DNA from: Taudactylus pleione
Lineage: Eukaryota; Chordata; Amphibia; Anura; Myobatrachidae
Assembly (NCBI GenBank): GCA_031769625.1
Contig: JAUIMM010001997.1
Span: 1-64,000, forward strand
Direction: 5' to 3'
Length of the DNA stretch: 64,000 nt
In this document: one piece after another, positions 36,127-50,518 of the stretch
Position numbering within the stretch: position 1 is the first letter of the stretch
Layout of the letters: every line of letters begins with the position of its first letter
Translations under genes and position numbers: made by a program
Notes under the pieces: model-generated
Database searches by the model: none
What the model saw: only the letters and a program-made list of their open reading frames with translations
What the model was told of the DNA's origin: nothing

Positions 36127-39100
36127 GGAAGAGGCACACATCCCCTGCAGAATAAGCTTGAACTATGTGGCAGGAGGACCCCATGCTTTGGATTTTCTTC
36201 TTATGGGGTCAACAGCACAGGATCATGACATTGATCAATTGCCTGGGACTTGGCAGACACAATTAGGCATCTCGTAAGTTATTGTGAACCAATTATGCAA
36301 TTTTTCATCCATTCAGAATGGCTACCTATTCTGCAGGTGCACTCCACTGCTTCCAAATCTGCAGGATGATTGCATTAAATAATGCAATTGGCCAGGGTAT
36401 CCAACCTCTTTAAGAAATGCCTTGAAAACCATCTTAAATATTTGCTATTTAAAGGGACTGTAACCTTCCATATGTCGTTTGCTTCATTTTGTCCAGCACA
36501 GAAGAGTATATACTGTATGCTAGAAAACATTTTATATTATTTCTGTTTCACCTGATCTCTTTTATTTTTTGCGTCCTTTCTGGACTTGACCACTTCCCCA
36601 ATGACATCATGTACCACCGCCATATCCTGCACATTGCCATTAGGTCATAACCTTAAACTATTATGTAGTGCGAAGATTATCAAATCTCTTCTATTAACAG
36701 GATAGTAGACCTCACAGCCTATTAACCTTCTAAGAGACTCCATTATGAAAAAAAACAAAGACCACATCAAGTAAAATCAATTTGAAAATATATTTATTAT
36801 GAATTTTTAGCACAAGGAAAACAACACTATATTTTTACTCTGCGTTGTAAATAAATTAGTGCCCAAGATTAGCTGGAGGCTCTTACAAGCTTGTCCTATA
36901 AGAGGAACAAGATGGTGGAAGCCTCATGACTCACAAAGAATCATCCTTCAGCACTCAGGAGAGGAAAACCCCCCTGTGGAGGAAACCTCTGGGGACCCAT
37001 GGCTTGAAGGATTGCCCGTCCCTCTGGGCACTAGGAGGCTATGCAGAGTTATATTTCCAAACTTATTTAAAATACTGTATGAACATTTGACACTAAAATA
37101 CACTATACAGTTTACCACATTAATAAATAACATTGGCTGACGTCATTAATATAGTTCCTGTCCACATCTCCTGACATTACCCAATTTAAATTCCTCACAA
37201 AGCTGCGCAATTTTCTGAAGAGGATGGTCATCCCCTTTTGAGAAGCACCGATTTTACCCGAATGGCTACTACATTGCGATAGATGTGCTGTGCTGCTAGA
37301 ACCTCCAATTATAGAAATAAACAAGCTCAAGGTCATATTTTAGGGTAGTCAAGCTCCAAGTCTGCAGGCACATCCAAGTGAAACGCCTTTGTCTTTGATG
37401 AGATACTTACCTCAAGAGGATATATTTCCCTCAGTGGGCTGGGTGCAAGAGATGTATTTGGAGTATGTTAATGACAGCAATGATAATGCTATGTCAGTGT
37501 CCTGGGCGGTTAAGAGTGAGCAACAGCAAAGAGTTACCATTATGACATCACAGCATGACCTCACTCGTGTTCTACATTCCTTAAAGGAGAAGTGCACAAA
37601 ATAATCTCTACTGATGTGTGATATGTTTATATTCTCCATCACCTCTGCTTCCCATGATACACCTGCCATTTATTATTATTACACATCTGTCCCTTTGCCA
37701 TCTCCTTATTCGCCAAAGTTCTCTTTTACTGCATCCACTCATTCAATCAATCAGTTCCTATCAGCTCTTTCTCATTTCATTAACCTGCTGATTCTGTCCA
37801 TTTTTTATTTCTCAAGACTGCTACTTGGGTAGAAAACAAGCAAGGGATTGAATGAAAATAAAAAACACAATTAATATGAAAATACTGCTAGGATGTTTAT
37901 AAATTGAAATGACGTTAATAGCTAGGCCAAGGCTAGTTATTTCTGCACCCCTATAGGTGTGAGCAAAGCCGAGCGAGGTTTTCCTGCAGGATGACCAGCA
38001 TTACATCAGCGTGCAATATTCTGATGGAAACGTGCTTCTTTTTGAATCTCCCCAATAGTCTCTGTTCCCAGTATAGCATATAATTGGCAATGATGAATAT
38101 ACAGTGGAGGACCGATTTTGCCCATTATACAGTAGACTTTCAGGATTGATAAATATTCAGTTTAGCCTAATGTAACTTGATCAGTATGCAATATATCCCT
38201 GTTATGCTTAGCCACTATATAGATTAGGCCCACTGTGCTAAATATACGTACACTCTGGGGGTCATTTAGAGTTGGCTGTGCTGGCAAAGTGACTGTGTAA
38301 GGGGGCACACTGCTCGCCGATGTATGCTGCGCTATATTCTGCTGATTAAAGGGGCTGTATCCAGACTCACAAGTGGCTGTGTGTGCAAAAAAAACAAAGT
38401 TTAAAAGTAAAAAAAAATTGAAGAGATTTAAAAGTTTAAAAAGTAAAAAAAACACTTTTTTTTGTGGTGTTCCCCACTGTGTATACAAGCACCTTGACTC
38501 CTTGGGCTGTACCTCACTGTGTATACAAGTACTGTGATTCCTTGGGCCATAACCCACTGTGTTTACATGCACCGTGACTCATTGGGCCTTAGCCCTCTGT
38601 GTGTCCATAACACACAAGTACTGTTACTCAGTAGTGAATGGCAATGTTTCATAGATGTGCTTTAAACTGCGGTGTCTGTGCCACCACTCTGTCGCTTAGT
38701 AACCTGCCAGCTCACTGCAGCCTTTGGTCAATAATGGTGAAAATAATATTGTGAGCTGTGAGGTGGTCTAAATTGACTGTAAATGACTGGAAATTAATGT
38801 TATTGAGGTTAATAATGCTCTAGGAACAAAAAATTACCATTATTTTGTGATTTTAGCTTTCTTTGTCAATTTTTGTAAAAAAATCCGAATCTAAATTCAA
38901 ATCCAAAACCAGTCATGGCGCTTTGTCAAATTCAAATCCAAGGCCTGATGACGAATCAGAGCCAAATCCAAATCTAGCAAAAATGGTCTGGTGCACATAT
39001 CTAGTTTATATGTGTGTTTTTCTGTGGCACTACAGGTCCCAGCAGGTCCTGGGTGATTTCTTCAAGCTTCAACATGCTTTTTCAGCCATGGGTATGCAGG

Positions 39101-39465
39101 CACTTCTAGTGCTAAAAGCGCCTGCATAAGCAAGCCGTTTTATTTATTTGGCTGGCTGCATTTGTGTGAAAGAGATGTGTATGTCTGTGTCAGTATGTGT
39201 GTGTCTGGGGAGGTTATGGTGTGCCGAGAGACGATGCAGGGGGAGATGGTGTGGCTAAGAGATGCAGGGGGCAGGAAATACACAGGGGGAATGAGTCTGG
39301 TTGAACCGCTGTTGTAAGATGATGACCTTGTTAATATTCCCACTTAAACAGGCATCTTCTGGACGATGTGCCCTACATGAATAGTGAATGCCGACTGCAG
39401 GCGCTGTCTTCCCATGGAGGATATATTTCTTCAGAGGTTCCACATTGTGAGAAACCACCGTATCG
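36127..39465 (+). pseudogene. Lipocalin-like gene remnant, copy 11
   Basis: Segments at 36127-36273, 37435-37566, 37990-38057 and 39352-39465. Confidence 0.43.
37159..37396 (+). pseudogene. 7SK snRNA-related sequence, copy 11
   Basis: Same sequence as the reference copy. Confidence 0.8.
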
Positions 39466-39725
39466 GTAAGGTATATATGGAATAGAAAGTAATGTTCCCA
39501 GAGTGACAAGAAATGGGTGGCGTGCCATGTTGGCACGCCCCATTTTTAGTGGCCACGCCCCTTCGGTAAGTGACCACACCCATTTTTTGCTGCGCGCCAG
39601 GGGCGCGCATAAATCCTTTTCTATGCGTGTCTGTGGGGGGGCGGGGCGGGGGGCGGCACGCAGTTCTTCAACTTGCCCTGGGCTCCAAAGACCCTAGTGA
39701 TGCCTCTGGCTGTTTATTTTCCTAG

Positions 39726-42700
39726 GGAAGAGGCACACATCCCCTGCAGAATAAGCTTGAACTATGTGGCAGGAGGACCCCATGCTTTGGATTTTCTTCT
39801 TATGGGGTCAACAGCACAGGATCATGACATTGATCAATTGCCTGGGACTTGGCAGACACAATTAGGCATCTCGTAAGTTATTGTGAACCAATTATGCAAT
39901 TTTTCATCCATTCAGAATGGCTACCTATTCTGCAGGTGCACTCCACTGCTTCCAAATCTGCAGGATGATTGCATTAAATAATGCAATTGGCCAGGGTATC
40001 CAACCTCTTTAAGAAATGCCTTGAAAACCATCTTAAATATTTGCTATTTAAAGGGACTGTAACCTTCCATATGTCGTTTGCTTCATTTTGTCCAGCACAG
40101 AAGAGTATATACTGTATGCTAGAAAACATTTTATATTATTTCTGTTTCACCTGATCTCTTTTATTTTTTGCGTCCTTTCTGGACTTGACCACTTCCCCAA
40201 TGACATCATGTACCACCGCCATATCCTGCACATTGCCATTAGGTCATAACCTTAAACTATTATGTAGTGCGAAGATTATCAAATCTCTTCTATTAACAGG
40301 ATAGTAGACCTCACAGCCTATTAACCTTCTAAGAGACTCCATTATGAAAAAAAACAAAGACCACATCAAGTAAAATCAATTTGAAAATATATTTATTATG
40401 AATTTTTAGCACAAGGAAAACAACACTATATTTTTACTCTGCGTTGTAAATAAATTAGTGCCCAAGATTAGCTGGAGGCTCTTACAAGCTTGTCCTATAA
40501 GAGGAACAAGATGGTGGAAGCCTCATGACTCACAAAGAATCATCCTTCAGCACTCAGGAGAGGAAAACCCCCCTGTGGAGGAAACCTCTGGGGACCCATG
40601 GCTTGAAGGATTGCCCGTCCCTCTGGGCACTAGGAGGCTATGCAGAGTTATATTTCCAAACTTATTTAAAATACTGTATGAACATTTGACACTAAAATAC
40701 ACTATACAGTTTACCACATTAATAAATAACATTGGCTGACGTCATTAATATAGTTCCTGTCCACATCTCCTGACATTACCCAATTTAAATTCCTCACAAA
40801 GCTGCGCAATTTTCTGAAGAGGATGGTCATCCCCTTTTGAGAAGCACCGATTTTACCCGAATGGCTACTACATTGCGATAGATGTGCTGTGCTGCTAGAA
40901 CCTCCAATTATAGAAATAAACAAGCTCAAGGTCATATTTTAGGGTAGTCAAGCTCCAAGTCTGCAGGCACATCCAAGTGAAACGCCTTTGTCTTTGATGA
41001 GATACTTACCTCAAGAGGATATATTTCCCTCAGTGGGCTGGGTGCAAGAGATGTATTTGGAGTATGTTAATGACAGCAATGATAATGCTATGTCAGTGTC
41101 CTGGGCGGTTAAGAGTGAGCAACAGCAAAGAGTTACCATTATGACATCACAGCATGACCTCACTCGTGTTCTACATTCCTTAAAGGAGAAGTGCACAAAA
41201 TAATCTCTACTGATGTGTGATATGTTTATATTCTCCATCACCTCTGCTTCCCATGATACACCTGCCATTTATTATTATTACACATCTGTCCCTTTGCCAT
41301 CTCCTTATTCGCCAAAGTTCTCTTTTACTGCATCCACTCATTCAATCAATCAGTTCCTATCAGCTCTTTCTCATTTCATTAACCTGCTGATTCTGTCCAT
41401 TTTTTATTTCTCAAGACTGCTACTTGGGTAGAAAACAAGCAAGGGATTGAATGAAAATAAAAAACACAATTAATATGAAAATACTGCTAGGATGTTTATA
41501 AATTGAAATGACGTTAATAGCTAGGCCAAGGCTAGTTATTTCTGCACCCCTATAGGTGTGAGCAAAGCCGAGCGAGGTTTTCCTGCAGGATGACCAGCAT
41601 TACATCAGCGTGCAATATTCTGATGGAAACGTGCTTCTTTTTGAATCTCCCCAATAGTCTCTGTTCCCAGTATAGCATATAATTGGCAATGATGAATATA
41701 CAGTGGAGGACCGATTTTGCCCATTATACAGTAGACTTTCAGGATTGATAAATATTCAGTTTAGCCTAATGTAACTTGATCAGTATGCAATATATCCCTG
41801 TTATGCTTAGCCACTATATAGATTAGGCCCACTGTGCTAAATATACATACACTCTGGGGGTCATTTAGAGTTGGCTGTGCTGGCAAAGTGACTGTGTAAG
41901 GGGGCACACTGCTCGCCGATGTATGCTGCGCTATATTCTGCTGATTAAAGGGGCTGTATCCAGACTCACAAGTGGCTGTGTGTGCAAAAAAAACAAAGTT
42001 TAAAAGTAAAAAAAAAATTGAAGAGATTTAAAAGTTTAAAAAGTAAAAAAAACACTTTTTTTTGTGGTGTTCCCCACTGTGTATACAAGCACCTTGACTC
42101 CTTGGGCTGTACCTCACTGTGTATACAAGTACTGTGATTCCTTGGGCCATAACCCACTGTGTTTACATGCACCGTGACTCATTGGGCCTTAGCCCTCTGT
42201 GTGTCCATAACACACAAGTACTGTTACTCAGTAGTGAATGGCAATGTTTCATAGATGTGCTTTAAACTGCGGTGTCTGTGCCACCACTCTGTCGCTTAGT
42301 AACCTGCCAGCTCACTGCAGCCTTTGGTCAATAATGGTGAAAATAATATTGTGAGCTGTGAGGTGGTCTAAATTGACTGTAAATGACTGGAAATTAATGT
42401 TATTGAGGTTAATAATGCTCTAGGAACAAAAAATTACCATTATTTTGTGATTTTAGCTTTCTTTGTCAATTTTTGTAAAAAAATCCAAATCTAAATTCAA
42501 ATCCAAAACCAGTCATGGCGCTTTGTCAAATTCAAATCCAAGGCCTGATGACGAATCAGAGCCAAATCCAAATCTAGCAAAAATGGTCTGGTGCACATAT
42601 CTAGTTTATATGTGTGTTTTTCTGTGGCACTACAGGTCCCAGCAGGTCCTGGGTGATTTCTTCAAGCTTCAACATGCTTTTTCAGCCATGGGTATGCAGG

Positions 42701-43065
42701 CACTTCTAGTGCTAAAAGCGCCTGCATAAGCAAGCCGTTTTATTTATTTGGCTGGCTGCATTTGTGTGAAAGAGATGTGTATGTCTGTGTCAGTATGTGT
42801 GTGTCTGGGGAGGTTATGGTGTGCCGAGAGACGATGCAGGGGGAGATGGTGTGGCTAAGAGATGCAGGGGGCAGGAAATACACAGGGGGAATGAGTCTGG
42901 TTGAACCGCTGTTGTAAGATGATGACCTTGTTAATATTCCCACTTAAACAGGCATCTTCTGGACGATGTGCCCTACATGAATAGTGAATGCCGACTGCAG
43001 GCGCTGTCTTCCCATGGAGGATATATTTCTTCAGAGGTTCCACATTGTGAGAAACCACCGTATCG
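39726..43065 (+). pseudogene. Lipocalin-like gene remnant, copy 12
   Basis: Segments at 39726-39872, 41034-41165, 41589-41656 and 42952-43065. Confidence 0.43.
40758..40995 (+). pseudogene. 7SK snRNA-related sequence, copy 12
   Basis: Same sequence as the reference copy. Confidence 0.8.
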
Positions 43066-43320
43066 GTAAGGTATATATGGAATAGAAAGTAATGTTCCCA
43101 GAGTGACAAGAAATGGGTGGCGTGCCATGTTGGCACGCCCCATTTTTAGTGGCCACGCCCCTTCGGTAAGTGACCACACCCATTTTTTGCTGCGCGCCAG
43201 GGGCGCGCATAAATCCTTTTCTATGCGTGTCTGTGGGGGGGCGGGGGGCGGCACGCAGTTCTTCAACTTGCCCTGGGCTCCAAAGACCCTAGTGATGCCT
43301 CTGGCTGTTTATTTTCCTAG

Positions 43321-46300
43321 GGAAGAGGCACACATCCCCTGCAGAATAAGCTTGAACTATGTGGCAGGAGGACCCCATGCTTTGGATTTTCTTCTTATGG
43401 GGTCAACAGCACAGGATCATGACATTGATCAATTGCCTGGGACTTGGCAGACACAATTAGGCATCTCGTAAGTTATTGTGAACCAATTATGCAATTTTTC
43501 ATCCATTCAGAATGGCTACCTATTCTGCAGGTGCACTCCACTGCTTCCAAATCTGCAGGATGATTGCATTAAATAATGCAATTGGCCAGGGTATCCAACC
43601 TCTTTAAGAAATGCCTTGAAAACCATCTTAAATATTTGCTATTTAAAGGGACTGTAACCTTCCATATGTCGTTTGCTTCATTTTGTCCAGCACAGAAGAG
43701 TATATACTGTATGCTAGAAAACATTTTATATTATTTCTGTTTCACCTGATCTCTTTTATTTTTTGCGTCCTTTCTGGACTTGACCACTTCCCCAATGACA
43801 TCATGTACCACCGCCATATCCTGCACATTGCCATTAGGTCATAACCTTAAACTATTATGTAGTGCGAAGATTATCAAATCTCTTCTATTAACAGGATAGT
43901 AGACCTCACAGCCTATTAACCTTCTAAGAGACTCCATTATGAAAAAAAACAAAGACCACATCAAGTAAAATCAATTTGAAAATATATTTATTATGAATTT
44001 TTAGCACAAGGAAAACAACACTATATTTTTACTCTGCGTTGTAAATAAATTAGTGCCCAAGATTAGCTGGAGGCTCTTACAAGCTTGTCCTATAAGAGGA
44101 ACAAGATGGTGGAAGCCTCATGACTCACAAAGAATCATCCTTCAGCACTCAGGAGAGGAAAACCCCCCTGTGGAGGAAACCTCTGGGGACCCATGGCTTG
44201 AAGGATTGCCCGTCCCTCTGGGCACTAGGAGGCTATGCAGAGTTATATTTCCAAACTTATTTAAAATACTGTATGAACATTTGACACTAAAATACACTAT
44301 ACAGTTTACCACATTAATAAATAACATTGGCTGACGTCATTAATATCGTTCCTGTCCACATCTCCTGACATTACCCAATTTAAATTCCTCACAAAGCTGC
44401 GCAATTTTCTGAAGAGGATGGTCATCCCCTTTTGAGAAGCACCGATTTTACCCGAATGGCTACTACATTGCGATAGATGTGCTGTGCTGCTAGAACCTCC
44501 AATTATAGAAATAAACAAGCTCAAGGTCATATTTTAGGGTAGTCAAGCTCCAAGTCTGCAGGCACATCCAAGTGAAACGCCTTTGTCTTTGATGAGATAC
44601 TTACCTCAAGAGGATATATTTCCCTCAGTGGGCTGGGTGCAAGAGATGTATTTGGAGTATGTTAATGACAGCAATGATAATGCTATGTCAGTGTCCTGGG
44701 CGGTTAAGAGTGAGCAACAGCAAAGAGTTACCATTATGACATCACAGCATGACCTCACTCGTGTTCTACATTCCTTAAAGGAGAAGTGCACAAAATAATC
44801 TCTACTGATGTGTGATATGTTTATATTCTCCATCACCTCTGCTTCCCATGATACACCTGCCATTTATTATTATTACACATCTGTCCCTTTGCCATCTCCT
44901 TATTCGCCAAAGTTCTCTTTTACTGCATCCACTCATTCAATCAATCAGTTCCTATCAGCTCTTTCTCATTTCATTAACCTGCTGATTCTGTCCATTTTTT
45001 ATTTCTCAAGACTGCTACTTGGGTAGAAAACAAGCAAGGGATTGAATGAAAATAAAAAACACAATTAATATGAAAATACTGCTAGGATGTTTATAAATTG
45101 AAATGACGTTAATAGCTAGGCCAAGGCTAGTTATTTCTGCACCCCTATAGGTGTGAGCAAAGCCGAGCGAGGTTTTCCTGCAGGATGACCAGCATTACAT
45201 CAGCGTGCAATATTCTGATGGAAACGTGCTTCTTTTTGAATCTCCCCAATAGTCTCTGTTCCCAGTATAGCATATAATTGGCAATGATGAATATACAGTG
45301 GAGGACCGATTTTGCCCATTATACAGTAGACTTTCAGGATTGATAAATATTCAGTTTAGCCTAATGTAACTTGATCAGTATGCAATATATCCCTGTTATG
45401 CTTAGCCACTATATAGATTAGGCCCACTGTGCTAAATATACGTACACTCTGGGGGTCATTTAGAGTTGGCTGTGCTGGCAAAGTGACTGTGTAAGGGGGC
45501 ACACTGCTCGCCGATGTATGCTGCGCTATATTCTGCTGATTAAAGGGGCTGTATCCAGACTCACAAGTGGCTGTGTGTGCAAAAAAAACAAAGTTTAAAA
45601 GTAAAAAAAAATTGAAGAGATTTAAAAGTTTAAAAAGTAAAAAAAACACTTTTTTTTGTGGTGTTCCCCACTGTGTATACAAGCACCTTGACTCCTTGGG
45701 CTGTACCTCACTGTGTATACAAGTACTGTGATTCCTTGGGCCATAACCCACTGTGTTTACATGCACCGTGACTCATTGGGCCTTAGCCCTCTGTGTGTCC
45801 ATAACACACAAGTACTGTTACTCAGTAGTGAATGGCAATGTTTCATAGATGTGCTTTAAACTGCGGTGTCTGTGCCACCACTCTGTCGCTTAGTAACCTG
45901 CCAGCTCACTGCAGCCTTTGGTCAATAATGGTGAAAATAATATTGTGAGCTGTGAGGTGGTCTAAATTGACTGTAAATGACTGGAAATTAATGTTATTGA
46001 GGTTAATAATGCTCTAGGAACAAAAAATTACCATTATTTTGTGATTTTAGCTTTCTTTGTCAATTTTTGTAAAAAAATCCAAATCTAAATTCAAATCCAA
46101 AACCAGTCATGGCGCTTTGTCAAATTCAAATCCAAGGCCTGATGACGAATCAGAGCCAAATCCAAATCTAGCAAAAATGGTCTGGTGCACATATCTAGTT
46201 TATATGTGTGTTTTTCTGTGGCACTACAGGTCCCAGCAGGTCCTGGGTGATTTCTTCAAGCTTCAACATGCTTTTTCAGCCATGGGTATGCAGGCACTTC

Positions 46301-46659
46301 TAGTGCTAAAAGCGCCTGCATAAGCAAGCCGTTTTATTTATTTGGCTGGCTGCATTTGTGTGAAAGAGATGTGTATGTCTGTGTCAGTATGTGTGTGTCT
46401 GGGGAGGTTATGGTGTGCCGAGAGACGATGCAGGGGGAGATGGTGTGGCTAAGAGATGCAGGGGGCAGGAAATACACAGGGGGAATGAGTCTGGTTGAAC
46501 CGCTGTTGTAAGATGATGACCTTGTTAATATTCCCACTTAAACAGGCATCTTCTGGACGATGTGCCCTACATGAATAGTGAATGCCGACTGCAGGCGCTG
46601 TCTTCCCATGGAGGATATATTTCTTCAGAGGTTCCACATTGTGAGAAACCACCGTATCG
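43321..46659 (+). pseudogene. Lipocalin-like gene remnant, copy 13
   Basis: Segments at 43321-43467, 44629-44760, 45184-45251 and 46546-46659. The 5-bp loss in the G-rich tract upstream joins two open frames into one of about 122 codons from 43103, without making a sensible protein. Confidence 0.43.
44353..44590 (+). pseudogene. 7SK snRNA-related sequence, copy 13
   Basis: Same sequence as the reference copy. Upstream A-to-C variant at 44347. Confidence 0.8.
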
Positions 46660-46919
46660 GTAAGGTATATATGGAATAGAAAGTAATGTTCCCAGAGTGA
46701 CAAGAAATGGGTGGCGTGCCATGTTGGCACGCCCCATTTTTAGTGGCCACGCCCCTTCGGTAAGTGACCACACCCATTTTTTGCTGCGCGCCAGGGGCGC
46801 GCATAAATCCTTTTCTATGCGTGTCTGTGGGGGGGCGGGGCGGGGGGCGGCACGCAGTTCTTCAACTTGCCCTGGGCTCCAAAGACCCTAGTGATGCCTC
46901 TGGCTGTTTATTTTCCTAG

Positions 46920-49900
46920 GGAAGAGGCACACATCCCCTGCAGAATAAGCTTGAACTATGTGGCAGGAGGACCCCATGCTTTGGATTTTCTTCTTATGGG
47001 GTCAACAGCACAGGATCATGACATTGATCAATTGCCTGGGACTTGGCAGACACAATTAGGCATCTCGTAAGTTATTGTGAACCAATTATGCAATTTTTCA
47101 TCCATTCAGAATGGCTACCTATTCTGCAGGTGCACTCCACTGCTTCCAAATCTGCAGGATGATTGCATTAAATAATGCAATTGGCCAGGGTATCCAACCT
47201 CTTTAAGAAATGCCTTGAAAACCATCTTAAATATTTGCTATTTAAAGGGACTGTAACCTTCCATATGTCGTTTGCTTCATTTTGTCCAGCACAGAAGAGT
47301 ATATACTGTATGCTAGAAAACATTTTATATTATTTCTGTTTCACCTGATCTCTTTTATTTTTTGCGTCCTTTCTGGACTTGACCACTTCCCCAATGACAT
47401 CATGTACCACCGCCATATCCTGCACATTGCCATTAGGTCATAACCTTAAACTATTATGTAGTGCGAAGATTATCAAATCTCTTCTATTAACAGGATAGTA
47501 GACCTCACAGCCTATTAACCTTCTAAGAGACTCCATTATGAAAAAAAACAAAGACCACATCAAGTAAAATCAATTTGAAAATATATTTATTATGAATTTT
47601 TAGCACAAGGAAAACAACACTATATTTTTACTCTGCGTTGTAAATAAATTAGTGCCCAAGATTAGCTGGAGGCTCTTACAAGCTTGTCCTATAAGAGGAA
47701 CAAGATGGTGGAAGCCTCATGACTCACAAAGAATCATCCTTCAGCACTCAGGAGAGGAAAACCCCCCTGTGGAGGAAACCTCTGGGGACCCATGGCTTGA
47801 AGGATTGCCCGTCCCTCTGGGCACTAGGAGGCTATGCAGAGTTATATTTCCAAACTTATTTAAAATACTGTATGAACATTTGACACTAAAATACACTATA
47901 CAGTTTACCACATTAATAAATAACATTGGCTGACGTCATTAATATCGTTCCTGTCCACATCTCCTGACATTACCCAATTTAAATTCCTCACAAAGCTGCG
48001 CAATTTTCTGAAGAGGATGGTCATCCCCTTTTGAGAAGCACCGATTTTACCCGAATGGCTACTACATTGCGATAGATGTGCTGTGCTGCTAGAACCTCCA
48101 ATTATAGAAATAAACAAGCTCAAGGTCATATTTTAGGGTAGTCAAGCTCCAAGTCTGCAGGCACATCCAAGTGAAACGCCTTTGTCTTTGATGAGATACT
48201 TACCTCAAGAGGATATATTTCCCTCAGTGGGCTGGGTGCAAGAGATGTATTTGGAGTATGTTAATGACAGCAATGATAATGCTATGTCAGTGTCCTGGGC
48301 GGTTAAGAGTGAGCAACAGCAAAGAGTTACCATTATGACATCACAGCATGACCTCACTCGTGTTCTACATTCCTTAAAGGAGAAGTGCACAAAATAATCT
48401 CTACTGATGTGTGATATGTTTATATTCTCCATCACCTCTGCTTCCCATGATACACCTGCCATTTATTATTATTACACATCTGTCCCTTTGCCATCTCCTT
48501 ATTCGCCAAAGTTCTCTTTTACTGCATCCACTCATTCAATCAATCAGTTCCTATCAGCTCTTTCTCATTTCATTAACCTGCTGATTCTGTCCATTTTTTA
48601 TTTCTCAAGACTGCTACTTGGGTAGAAAACAAGCAAGGGATTGAATGAAAATAAAAAACACAATTAATATGAAAATACTGCTAGGATGTTTATAAATTGA
48701 AATGACGTTAATAGCTAGGCCAAGGCTAGTTATTTCTGCACCCCTATAGGTGTGAGCAAAGCCGAGCGAGGTTTTCCTGCAGGATGACCAGCATTACATC
48801 AGCGTGCAATATTCTGATGGAAACGTGCTTCTTTTTGAATCTCCCCAATAGTCTCTGTTCCCAGTATAGCATATAATTGGCAATGATGAATATACAGTGG
48901 AGGACCGATTTTGCCCATTATACAGTAGACTTTCAGGATTGATAAATATTCAGTTTAGCCTAATGTAACTTGATCAGTATGCAATATATCCCTGTTATGC
49001 TTAGCCACTATATAGATTAGGCCCACTGTGCTAAATATACGTACACTCTGGGGGTCATTTAGAGTTGGCTGTGCTGGCAAAGTGACTGTGTAAGGGGGCA
49101 CACTGCTCGCCGATGTATGCTGCGCTATATTCTGCTGATTAAAGGGGCTGTATCCAGACTCACAAGTGGCTGTGTGTGCAAAAAAAACAAAGTTTAAAAG
49201 TAAAAAAAAATTGAAGAGATTTAAAAGTTTAAAAAGTAAAAAAAACACTTTTTTTTGTGGTGTTCCCCACTGTGTATACAAGCACCTTGACTCCTTGGGC
49301 TGTACCTCACTGTGTATACAAGTACTGTGATTCCTTGGGCCATAACCCACTGTGTTTACATGCACCGTGACTCATTGGGCCTTAGCCCTCTGTGTGTCCA
49401 TAACACACAAGTACTGTTACTCAGTAGTGAATGGCAATGTTTCATAGATGTGCTTTAAACTGCGGTGTCTGTGCCACCACTCTGTCGCTTAGTAACCTGC
49501 CAGCTCACTGCAGCCTTTGGTCAATAATGGTGAAAATAATATTGTGAGCTGTGAGGTGGTCTAAATTGACTGTAAATGACTGGAAATTAATGTTATTGAG
49601 GTTAATAATGCTCTAGGAACAAAAAATTACCATTATTTTGTGATTTTAGCTTTCTTTGTCAATTTTTGTAAAAAAATCCAAATCTAAATTCAAATCCAAA
49701 ACCAGTCATGGCGCTTTGTCAAATTCAAATCCAAGGCCTGATGACGAATCAGAGCCAAATCCAAATCTAGCAAAAATGGTCTGGTGCACATATCTAGTTT
49801 ATATGTGTGTTTTTCTGTGGCACTACAGGTCCCAGCAGGTCCTGGGTGATTTCTTCAAGCTTCAACATGCTTTTTCAGCCATGGGTATGCAGGCACTTCT

Positions 49901-50258
49901 AGTGCTAAAAGCGCCTGCATAAGCAAGCCGTTTTATTTATTTGGCTGGCTGCATTTGTGTGAAAGAGATGTGTATGTCTGTGTCAGTATGTGTGTGTCTG
50001 GGGAGGTTATGGTGTGCCGAGAGACGATGCAGGGGGAGATGGTGTGGCTAAGAGATGCAGGGGGCAGGAAATACACAGGGGGAATGAGTCTGGTTGAACC
50101 GCTGTTGTAAGATGATGACCTTGTTAATATTCCCACTTAAACAGGCATCTTCTGGACGATGTGCCCTACATGAATAGTGAATGCCGACTGCAGGCGCTGT
50201 CTTCCCATGGAGGATATATTTCTTCAGAGGTTCCACATTGTGAGAAACCACCGTATCG
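46920..50258 (+). pseudogene. Lipocalin-like gene remnant, copy 14
   Basis: Segments at 46920-47066, 48228-48359, 48783-48850 and 50145-50258. Confidence 0.43.
47952..48189 (+). pseudogene. 7SK snRNA-related sequence, copy 14
   Basis: Same sequence as the reference copy. Upstream A-to-C variant at 47946. Confidence 0.8.
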
Positions 50259-50518
50259 GTAAGGTATATATGGAATAGAAAGTAATGTTCCCAGAGTGAC
50301 AAGAAATGGGTGGCGTGCCATGTTGGCACGCCCCATTTTTAGTGGCCACGCCCCTTCGGTAAGTGACCACACCCATTTTTTGCTGCGCGCCAGGGGCGCG
50401 CATAAATCCTTTTCTATGCGTGTCTGTGGGGGGGCGGGGCGGGGGGCGGCACGCAGTTCTTCAACTTGCCCTGGGCTCCAAAGACCCTAGTGATGCCTCT
50501 GGCTGTTTATTTTCCTAG

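Larger units (their letters stand above)
36011..39609 (+). repeat. Repeat copy 11, 3,599 bp
   Basis: Central haplotype with nine A at 38409-38417 but without the C variant that accompanies it in copies 7, 8, 13 and 14. Private G in ATCCGAATC at 38886. Confidence 0.98.
39610..43209 (+). repeat. Repeat copy 12, 3,600 bp
   Basis: Central haplotype with the ATATACATAC marker at 41847, shared with copy 10. Confidence 0.98.
43210..46803 (+). repeat. Repeat copy 13, 3,594 bp
   Basis: Has C in ATATCGTT at 44347 and nine A at 45603-45611, as in copies 7 and 8. It also lacks five bases of the G-rich tract (43235-43252 reads G7-C-G6-C-GG, missing one G4-C block). Both deletions together give its length. 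Confidence 0.98.
46804..50402 (+). repeat. Repeat copy 14, 3,599 bp
   Basis: Marker set of copies 7, 8 and 13 (C at 47946, nine A at 49202-49210), with an intact G-rich tract. Confidence 0.98.
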
